Source: JACRLW01 sp050181465
GTDB lineage: Bacteria > Planctomycetota > UBA1135 > UBA2386
DNA length: 23,765 nucleotides
Direction of reading: 5' to 3'
NCBI GenBank assembly: GCA_050181465.1
Contig: JBFXDD010000056.1
Span: 1-23,765 of the forward strand
The notes beneath the pieces were generated by a model. That model was not told where the DNA came from and made no database searches. It saw only the letters and a list, made by a program, of their open reading frames with translations. Positions 1 to 6,034 of this stretch are shown here, one piece after another (position 1 is the first letter of the stretch; the number at the start of each line of letters is the position of its first letter). Made by a program: the position numbers and the translations under genes.

Positions 1-146
1 GGGGAGATCGTTGCGCGCGGAGTGTGCTCTGCGCGCGCTGCGCCGGCCAGTGCGAACTCGCCGGCGCTGCGAGGCTTCGGCACAGCAACAGAAGTTCCCC
101 GGCGTAGCCGAAGTCTTGCTGCGAAACCGAAGCGGTGACCGCCGAC
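1..146. other. Non-coding left edge with three successive inverted repeats
   Basis: No convincing gene is visible here. Three separate dyads follow one another: GCGCGCGGAG/CTCTGCGCGC (13-36, 4-nt loop, one G-U pair), GCGCCGG/CCGGCGC (40-46 with 61-67), and GGCTTCGGC/GCCGAAGTC (73-81 with 107-115, one G-U pair). They lie just downstream of the minus-strand lipoprotein gene that ends at 147, so they could structure its 3' untranslated RNA or stop transcription. None is followed by a T-run, so a classical intrinsic terminator is not shown. The frames open at the window edge have no recognisable protein character. Confidence 0.5.
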
Positions 147-536
147 TCAGTTGCCGGCGGGGATCAAGCCCTTGAGCTTCTCGAGGACCGGGCCGATCTG
201 CGCCACGACGTCCTTGATGTTCATGAGGCGGCTGATCTGCTCGGTGATGCCCTTGAACTGCGGCGCGAGCGACGCCAGCGCGCCCTTCGCGAGTTCGCCG
301 ACCTTGCCGGCGATGCCGTCGGTCGCGGCCTTGCCGTCACCCTTCAGCTTCTCCAGCACCGAGCCGAAGTTGTTGGTGAGGGTCTCGAGTTCGCTCTTCG
401 CGGCCTCGGCGGTCTTGCCGTCGGTGATGCCGGTCAGCACTTTGGTGATCGAGCCGGCGACGTCGCCAGCGTTGGCGTCCTTGTTGCAACCGGCGAGAAG
501 GAGGAGGGAAGTGAGGAGGGCGAGGGTACGGAACAT
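147..536 (-). CDS. Small secreted lipoprotein of unknown function
   Basis: The 129-residue product starts with a short hydrophobic signal ending in the lipobox LLAGC, so Cys16 should be lipidated after signal peptidase II cleavage and the protein anchored in a membrane facing the periplasm. The mature part (about 113 residues) is rich in Ala, Gly, Lys, Leu and Ile in a heptad-like pattern, suggesting amphipathic helices or a coiled coil. I see no enzyme motif. An AGGAAA stretch (546-551 on this strand) lies 9 nt before the ATG and supports this start. It lies 44 bp downstream of the SGNH hydrolase on the same strand and may be cotranscribed with it. I do not recognise the family. The CDS call is strong and the function is open. 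Confidence 0.85.
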   Translation of the reverse strand: MFRTLALLTSLLLLAGCNKDANAGDVAGSITKVLTGITDGKTAEAAKSELETLTNNFGSVLEKLKGDGKAATDGIAGKVGELAKGALASLAPQFKGITEQISRLMNIKDVVAQIGPVLEKLKGLIPAGN

Positions 537-580
537 GTTGGGTTCTTTCCTGGGGTTCTAGGAACGGGCCGCGAATCATA

Positions 581-1927
581 TCAACGGCCGAGCAGGCGTC
601 TACTCACGACCTCCGCCATGATTCTGTATCCGGCGTCATTGCAGTGGCCGTCAGGCACAAAGAGCACTGCGTCGGGATCGGCCTTCTGACGATCGGCGAA
701 GGCCGGCAGCGTCGGCTGAAACTCGATACCCGACTGCTCTGCCGCATCCATGAGGAAGGCGTCCGGGAACGACGTGAGGTTGGGGTAGCCGATCAGCAGC
801 GGTAAAGCACCATGGGAACGACACATCGCGGCGGCGATCTTGATGTGTTCCTTGTGATTCTCGAACGTCGCCAGCGCCTTCGGCCCGAGCTCCTGCCAGT
901 CGACTTTCACGTGCGCGCGCTGCTCACCCCGCTCTGGGTGTAGCCAGATCCCGTCGTCGTGTCGCCAACCGAGAGGGCGGGCAAAGGCATCGCTGATGGC
1001 CTCCCGTGCGGCGCCGGTGACCTGCAGTTCGCGCAGAACGGAATCGAGTTGGTCGGGATCCTTCGCGGATCCTCGCTCCACGTCTTGGGTGAATCGATCG
1101 AGGTCGCCGGTCAGCAGCGCGTAGAGGACCGCAGCGCGCAGCGCGGACGAAGCCGGAGCGTTCGTCGACTGCGCCGCTCGGCGGAGTAGCGGGAGTCGGT
1201 CGGCTGCGGCGTCGAGTGTCAGTTCTTCGAGGGCAGCGAGGTCGGCTTCAGCGAGGTCCGCCGGTTCCGCCACGGTCGAGCGATCGGCGACGACGCGCGG
1301 ATCGTCGGCGCGGAGGATGGGTTCGAATGCTGTCGTCGTCGCGATTGCGCGCGGCTGCCACAGCAGCCGCCACAGCCGCAAGGTCCGCCACTCGAGTCGC
1401 CAGCCGTCGTCGGCGCGTCGGGAGTCGCCGGTCCAGCGGGTCGGATGGCTCCAACGATCGTTCAGTCCGACCAGGATGCAGACGAACTCCGGATGATGCG
1501 TCGTCAACTGACCTTCGAGGCGCTCGAGGAGTTGGCGGGAGTTGCGACCGGGATAGCCGCCGTTGACCACGCGCCAGGTCGAGCGTTCGGCATCGTCGAG
1601 GATCGACTGCAACTGGGCGGGATAGGCGCCCTTCTCATGTGAGGAGGCGCCGAGACCATAGGTGAACGAATCACCGACACAGAGCACGGTTCGCCGGCCG
1701 TCCTGCTCCCCAGGGGTCGTTTCACGACGGAACCAAGTCGTGGCTACGAGCGACCCTGCCTGCAACACCACTTCGAGCAGGATCAACGACAACAGGACGA
1801 TCATCCCGATCCGCGCAAGCCGGCGCACGGCGGTCGCGCGCTCGAGAGCAGGGCTGCGATTGCCGCTTTCCGATCGAGGGTCAGCCACGCGCCGATCTTC
1901 GTTCCAAGGCGCATTCGGCACAACCAT
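581..1927 (-). CDS. Membrane-anchored SGNH/GDSL-family hydrolase
   Basis: This is a 448-residue protein with one N-terminal membrane helix (about residues 40-63, after an RRLAR positive patch) and an extracytoplasmic SGNH hydrolase fold. The family blocks are visible: VGDSF with the nucleophile Ser87, a glycine block NGGYPG near 122-127, GLND with Asn156, and a C-terminal DGHCN with Asp426 and His428. The DGH spacing, rather than DxxH, is seen in AlgX/AlgJ-like and polysaccharide O-acetyl-esterase branches. A helical insert of roughly 150 residues (about 190-340) separates blocks III and V and makes the protein longer than typical GDSL esterases. A role in de-esterifying or acetylating an envelope glycan is inferred. 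The ATG at 1927 leaves 20 bp to the divergent neighbour; the ATG at 1804, just before the helix, is a realistic alternative. Confidence 0.85.
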   Translation of the reverse strand: MVVPNAPWNEDRRVADPRSESGNRSPALERATAVRRLARIGMIVLLSLILLEVVLQAGSLVATTWFRRETTPGEQDGRRTVLCVGDSFTYGLGASSHEKGAYPAQLQSILDDAERSTWRVVNGGYPGRNSRQLLERLEGQLTTHHPEFVCILVGLNDRWSHPTRWTGDSRRADDGWRLEWRTLRLWRLLWQPRAIATTTAFEPILRADDPRVVADRSTVAEPADLAEADLAALEELTLDAAADRLPLLRRAAQSTNAPASSALRAAVLYALLTGDLDRFTQDVERGSAKDPDQLDSVLRELQVTGAAREAISDAFARPLGWRHDDGIWLHPERGEQRAHVKVDWQELGPKALATFENHKEHIKIAAAMCRSHGALPLLIGYPNLTSFPDAFLMDAAEQSGIEFQPTLPAFADRQKADPDAVLFVPDGHCNDAGYRIMAEVVSRRLLGR

Positions 1928-1947
1928 CGCTATCGTGCGCAACCCGC

Positions 1948-2871
1948 ATGGCGACCGCGTCACGCTATCGATCGCATCTCGTTCTGCTCGGCCTGGTGGC
2001 GATCTGGGGCGGCAGCTACGCCATCGTGAAGAGTGCCGTCGCGACCGTTCCGCCGTTCGCTCTGCTGGTCGTTCGGTTCGGCTTCGCGGTCGCCTGTTTG
2101 TTGCCGCTCGCGATGTCGGCTCGAGACGCGGGGTCGCGTTTCCGCACGTCGGCGTTACCAGGAAGTGCGGCGGGCGTGCTCCTGGCCATCGGGTACTCCA
2201 CCCAGACCGTGGGGATGGTGGAGACGAGCGCCTCTCTCGCCGGCATCCTCGCCGGGCTCATCCCGCTGCTCGTCGCGCTCGGTGGGTGGTGGTTTCTCGG
2301 TTCGGCGCCCGGCCGTCTCGGACTCATCGGTCTGGCCGTCGGCTTCTGCGGGCTTGGATTCCTGATCTGGCCGTCGGCGCCGGCAGCAGGAGAAGCTGCC
2401 GACACCCCGCGCGGGATCGTGCTGCAGATCATCTCGGCGATCTCCTACACAGCGCACGTTCTGCTCTTGTCGCGCTTCGGCGCTCGGGTCAGTCCGGTGC
2501 ACTTCTGCGTCTGGCAGTTGTCGTTCGTCGTGGCCGCAGGATTGGTGTCGGGCGCCGTCTTCGAACCCGGCGCACTTGCGACGGTCGAGTGGACGCCGCG
2601 CTTCCTGCTGCAGATCGCGTATCTCGGCGGACTCGCGACGGCCTTCGCCATCGCGGTGCAAGGGCAGGTGCAGCATCGCATCCCGCCCGCTCACGTCGCG
2701 ATCCTCTTCGCGGCACAGCCACTCTTCGCAGCGGTCTTCGGCGCAGCGTTCCTCGGTGATCGCCTCGGTCCGCTGCGCCTCATCGGCGGCGGCCTCGTGA
2801 TCGTCGGAATCGTTTGTTCCGCGTTCGACGAGCCGCGCGCCGTCGCCGGCAAGGGTCAGTCGAAGAAGTAG
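1948..2871 (+). CDS. EamA-family (DMT superfamily) transporter
   Basis: The 307-residue integral membrane protein has about ten hydrophobic helices in two homologous halves (roughly residues 8-135 and 155-288), the usual layout and length of EamA/RhaT-type drug/metabolite transporters. The family hallmark AIWGGSYAIVK is near the N-terminus. The second half carries QHRIPPAHVAILFAAQPLFAA and then GDRLGPLRLIGGGLVIVG, which match the conserved end of the second EamA repeat. It probably exports a small metabolite or amino acid; the substrate cannot be read from the sequence. The start codon is 20 bp from the divergent hydrolase start and has no clear Shine-Dalgarno. The 3' end overlaps the convergent FG-GAP gene by 16 bp. 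Confidence 0.9.
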   Translation: MATASRYRSHLVLLGLVAIWGGSYAIVKSAVATVPPFALLVVRFGFAVACLLPLAMSARDAGSRFRTSALPGSAAGVLLAIGYSTQTVGMVETSASLAGILAGLIPLLVALGGWWFLGSAPGRLGLIGLAVGFCGLGFLIWPSAPAAGEAADTPRGIVLQIISAISYTAHVLLLSRFGARVSPVHFCVWQLSFVVAAGLVSGAVFEPGALATVEWTPRFLLQIAYLGGLATAFAIAVQGQVQHRIPPAHVAILFAAQPLFAAVFGAAFLGDRLGPLRLIGGGLVIVGIVCSAFDEPRAVAGKGQSKK

Positions 2872-4823
2872 CTCGTCACGGTATTGCTGTGCGGGAACAC
2901 GGTGAACGCGCCGTCGAACGCGAGCGCCTGGCTCGACAGCGGGATGCACGGCAGGAACGGTGACCACGGCAGCGGCAGGGAGAAGCTCGCGGTGCCTGCG
3001 CCGGAAGTCGGCGCGAAGGAGAGGATGCTCGGCGACAGCAAGCACAGGTCGCCGCCGGGAACCGTCGGGCCGGGACCGACCGCGGGGCCGATCAGGAAGA
3101 AGACCCCGCCGGGTGGGGTGGTCGGTGCGCCGGAGACACTCCAGGTGATCGTTGAACCCAGAACGAGCGGCGAAACCGAGAGGTTGATGCCGACGGTCGA
3201 GTTCGCGCAGGTCTCGAGCTGCAGGAAGATCGCGTCGACCACCGTGCCTGGCCCGACGAAGAGATCGAGCTTTCCGTCCGTGTTCAGCTTGGGCAGCAAG
3301 TTGGCTCCGCCAGGCATCGCCGAGAGATCCAGGGTGATCCCGCCGAAGGTGCCGGAAGTCCACGGCGAGCCGGTGAGCGACGCGACGGACTGGCCGAACA
3401 CCATCTGACTGTTCACGCCATCCCAACCGAGCATGAAGCGATCGCCCGGGCTGCCGGGGCAGACGGCGCGCATTCGCATGGACAGTCGTGCGGACTTGAT
3501 GTTGCCGGGGAGGTTCGTGAAGGTGTGGTAGAGGAGTGAGCCGCAGGCCGCAGGGCCGTCGAAGTCGCGCGCAGGCAATCCGGCCCAGGCGACGACGGCG
3601 GGATTCGGGCAGGCTTCTTCGTTGCTGACCGGCATTGCCGCCGAGAAGCCGTCGGGGATCCCAGCCGTGAAGTCGTGCCGGCAGCATCCCACAGCGAGGT
3701 TGTTGAGCAGGATGGAGACGTCGCCGCTGGTCGAGTTCGCGGTCGCGAGGTCGATCCACGGGTCGCCGTCGAAGTCGCTCGCGACGATGTCGCCGCAGTT
3801 CACCGGTGCTCCCGCGAAGGTGGGCGCCGAGAAGGTTCCGACCCCCGAATTCCACAGCAGGGCGACGCGATTGCTCGCATTGACCGTCACCGCGAGGTCG
3901 ACGTCGCCGTCGCAATCGAAGTCACCGCAGGCGATCTCGGTGTTCGGGCCGGCGATCGTTCCCGGGGCCAACGGATAGTCGGTTCGAAGGAAGCCGACGG
4001 TGGTTCCCGCGAGTGCGGTGGGATCGTTCAGCAGCACGCTGACCGTGCTGAAGGCTGCGTTGTCGGTGGCGAAGTCCATGTAGCCGTCGCCGTTGAAGTC
4101 GCCGCTGCACACGCCGAAGGGACGGAAGTCGCAGCCGAAGAGTTGGCCGGGCGCGAAGGTCACGGGGCCGACCGTGGTGTTGATGAGCACTTCCGCGAAC
4201 GCGGTGCCCGCACTGCCCGTCACGACGAGGTCTGGACCACCGAAGAGATTGAACTGCCCGACGGTGATCGAGTGCGGCGAGATGGAAAGCGGCAGCACGG
4301 CCGTGACTCCGAAGATGCCACCCCCGTTCTGAAGGATGTAGACCGAGGATGGGTTCTGGCAGATCACCGCCAGGTCCTGATCGCCGTCGGAGTCGACGTC
4401 GAACGCGACGGCCTCGAGCGGCACCGGGCCGACGGCAACCAGTTGCGGCGCCAGGAAGCCCGGCCACGCACCCGTCGCGCGATGGATCGCGATCTGGTTG
4501 GTGCCTTGCAGCACGGTCGCGTAGTCGACTCGTCCGCCATCGAACTGCGCAACCACGACTTCCACCGGGATCTGAGCCGGCGGGTAGCCGAACAAGAGCC
4601 CGTTGGCCCATGCCGCTCCGCCGCCCAAGTTGAGGTTGGCTGCGATCGCGTTCACGCCGGGATGCGCGGTGAGCAGATCATTGTCGCCGTCGGCATCGAG
4701 ATCGCCCGCGGCGATCGCCGAGGGAGCCGGCAGGCTGGGGTAGTTGTTGGAGGTGAAGGTCGTTTGCGCCCGGGCGGCAATGGCCAGAGCGAGGACCCCG
4801 ACGAGCGTGGTGGAGAGTCGCAT
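2856..4823 (-). CDS. Secreted FG-GAP/VCBS beta-propeller protein with lineage C-terminal domain
   Basis: The 655-residue exported protein has a signal peptide of about 19 residues ending AARA-Q. Residues 30-380 carry FG-GAP/VCBS repeats with Ca2+-binding loops: DLDADGDND (41-49), DVDSDGDQD (142-150), DFNGDGYMD (242-250), DFDCDGDVD (301-309) and the weaker DFDGDPWID (350-358). They should form an extracellular calcium-stabilised propeller. A middle segment (from CCRHDF at about 380) is Cys-containing and unassigned. The last 130 residues resemble the C-terminus of the Kelch protein at 8841-10202. The start at 4823 is chosen because it begins the signal peptide and has AAGAGG 7 nt upstream. The reading frame is open further upstream, but that part has no protein character and crosses the neighbouring gene. 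It is probably the last gene of a four-gene minus-strand run. A surface or matrix role is inferred. Confidence 0.9.
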   Translation of the reverse strand: MRLSTTLVGVLALAIAARAQTTFTSNNYPSLPAPSAIAAGDLDADGDNDLLTAHPGVNAIAANLNLGGGAAWANGLLFGYPPAQIPVEVVVAQFDGGRVDYATVLQGTNQIAIHRATGAWPGFLAPQLVAVGPVPLEAVAFDVDSDGDQDLAVICQNPSSVYILQNGGGIFGVTAVLPLSISPHSITVGQFNLFGGPDLVVTGSAGTAFAEVLINTTVGPVTFAPGQLFGCDFRPFGVCSGDFNGDGYMDFATDNAAFSTVSVLLNDPTALAGTTVGFLRTDYPLAPGTIAGPNTEIACGDFDCDGDVDLAVTVNASNRVALLWNSGVGTFSAPTFAGAPVNCGDIVASDFDGDPWIDLATANSTSGDVSILLNNLAVGCCRHDFTAGIPDGFSAAMPVSNEEACPNPAVVAWAGLPARDFDGPAACGSLLYHTFTNLPGNIKSARLSMRMRAVCPGSPGDRFMLGWDGVNSQMVFGQSVASLTGSPWTSGTFGGITLDLSAMPGGANLLPKLNTDGKLDLFVGPGTVVDAIFLQLETCANSTVGINLSVSPLVLGSTITWSVSGAPTTPPGGVFFLIGPAVGPGPTVPGGDLCLLSPSILSFAPTSGAGTASFSLPLPWSPFLPCIPLSSQALAFDGAFTVFPHSNTVTSYFFD

Positions 4824-4830
4824 GGGTTTT

Positions 4831-4836
4831 CCTCTT
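4831..4836 (-). promoter_or_regulatory. Ribosome binding site deciding the FG-GAP gene start
   Basis: On the minus strand AAGAGG sits 7 nt before the ATG at 4823. It supports this start over in-frame starts further upstream, which would run into the DUF1624 gene. Confidence 0.7.
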
Positions 4837-4880
4837 GGGTCTTGCTGATTGTTCCTGCTCACTGTGGTCGCCGGAGGGAG

Positions 4881-4914
4881 TTGGGAGAAATCTCCCAAAC
4901 TGCGGCGATCGCCG
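4881..4914 (-). terminator. Hairpin pair between DUF1624 gene and FG-GAP gene, possible transcription attenuator
   Basis: Directly after the DUF1624 stop (4916-4918, minus strand) lie a perfect 12-bp palindrome CGGCGATCGCCG (4903-4914) and an 8-bp stem TTGGGAGA/TCTCCCAA with a 2-nt spacer (4881-4898). Together they could form a terminator or RNA-stability structure in the 92-bp gap before the FG-GAP gene. No T-run follows, so termination is inference only. Confidence 0.35.
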
Positions 4915-4915
4915 G

Positions 4916-6010
4916 TCACACCAGCCGCAGCAGACTGGTCGGGTGGCGCCGTCGCAGGCTGCGAAATGCGATTCCGAGCGGCCAGGCCGCGAGGACGACG
5001 ATCGCCGCCGCCACCGTGTTGCCGAGGAGGCCGCCTCGCGGATCCAGGCCTACCGCCCGGAACAACGCTCCCGCGGACTCCAGGGCCGCGATGTGCAGCA
5101 CGTAGAAGAACAGCGCCGTCTGGCCGAGCACGAGCAGCAATCCGCGATCGCCGCGAGGCTTGTCGCGAAACAGGGCGCAGAGGATCGCGAGACCGATTCC
5201 GAGTTCGAGGCCAAGGAACGCGAGACTCGGCGGATACTTGCTCGTCTGCAACCAGCGCAGTGGGCCGTCGTGCACGCCGGTCATCCGCATGTTGCCGTAG
5301 CCGTCGCCGACCTTGACAGCGATCCACACGATCCACGCGATCGCTGTCGCTGGAATCAGGAAGCTCGCTGCCGAGCGACCCAGCGTCAGATGGCGACCGA
5401 AGCCATGGCCCAGTAGCATGACGGCGAACCAGGGCAGCATCGGATACAGCACGACGAAGGTCTCGCGGAAGCCGCCGGTGACGAGCGTCATGCGCACGGA
5501 CTCGGGAAGCGGCGAAGCAGCCAACGCCTCACCCGCCACCGCGAGTACGCCGCCGAGGACGAGGGTTGCTCGGCCGGGGAGTCGACGGAATGCGACCATC
5601 GCGATCATGCCCGCCCCGATGGTGGAGAGCACTTGGAGTACCCGACCGTGCTCGAAGTTGCTGCCCCAGATCCAGGAGATGAAGGTCAGGTCGAGACCGA
5701 CGAGCAAGGCGCCGCGGAGGATCAAGTCGCGGTCGAAGCTGAGGGAGGAGTCCGATCGTCGTGACGCTGCAAGCGCGATCGAGGTCCCGGCGAGGAACAC
5801 GAAGATCGGCGCGCACAGATGGGACAGCCACCGATGGAGGAACGGCAGCGCCGGAAGCGGCGCTTGCCACGGTAAGACGACCGAGTCGAGGACGACGTGC
5901 TCGGCGTAGAAGACGTGTGCGGCGTGATCGGTGGCCATCAACACCATCACGATCCCGCGCATGCGATCGATGGCGGCGATGCGATGGGATGATGCGAGGA
6001 CGGCTTCCAT
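4916..6010 (-). CDS. DUF1624 / heparan-alpha-glucosaminide N-acetyltransferase-like membrane protein
   Basis: The 364-residue polytopic membrane protein has about nine or ten hydrophobic segments. The N-terminus carries RIAAIDRMRGIVMVLMATDHA (residues 10-30 with Asp28-His29), the signature of the DUF1624/HGSNAT_cat family. Members are related to the lysosomal enzyme that passes acetyl groups from cytosolic acetyl-CoA across the membrane to a glucosamine end. Further conserved-looking pieces are HLCAPIFVFLAGTS (first periplasmic turn) and a Trp/Gly-rich WIWGSNFEHGRVLQ region. The bacterial substrate is unknown; acetylation of an envelope glycan is a family-based guess. It sits 24 bp downstream of the BNR protein gene on the same strand. 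No strong Shine-Dalgarno precedes the ATG. Confidence 0.85.
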   Translation of the reverse strand: MEAVLASSHRIAAIDRMRGIVMVLMATDHAAHVFYAEHVVLDSVVLPWQAPLPALPFLHRWLSHLCAPIFVFLAGTSIALAASRRSDSSLSFDRDLILRGALLVGLDLTFISWIWGSNFEHGRVLQVLSTIGAGMIAMVAFRRLPGRATLVLGGVLAVAGEALAASPLPESVRMTLVTGGFRETFVVLYPMLPWFAVMLLGHGFGRHLTLGRSAASFLIPATAIAWIVWIAVKVGDGYGNMRMTGVHDGPLRWLQTSKYPPSLAFLGLELGIGLAILCALFRDKPRGDRGLLLVLGQTALFFYVLHIAALESAGALFRAVGLDPRGGLLGNTVAAAIVVLAAWPLGIAFRSLRRRHPTSLLRLV

Positions 6011-6034
6011 TCGGTGGATTCTCGACAGCGATGC

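Noticed and set aside
1662..2759. Plus-strand open frame overlapping the EamA gene
   Set aside because: The EamA frame has the expected helices and family motifs; this one is Arg/Ser-rich shadow.
2155..3915. Long minus-strand open frame (586 codons) across the EamA and FG-GAP genes
   Set aside because: Its product is Arg-rich and low in complexity, with no domain, and it lies antisense to one recognised gene and out of frame with another. It is a by-product of high G+C.
3675..5105. Plus-strand open frame of 476 codons opposite the FG-GAP gene
   Set aside because: It mirrors the repeated Asp-Gly codons of the propeller on the other strand. Composition is unnatural and no motif is seen.
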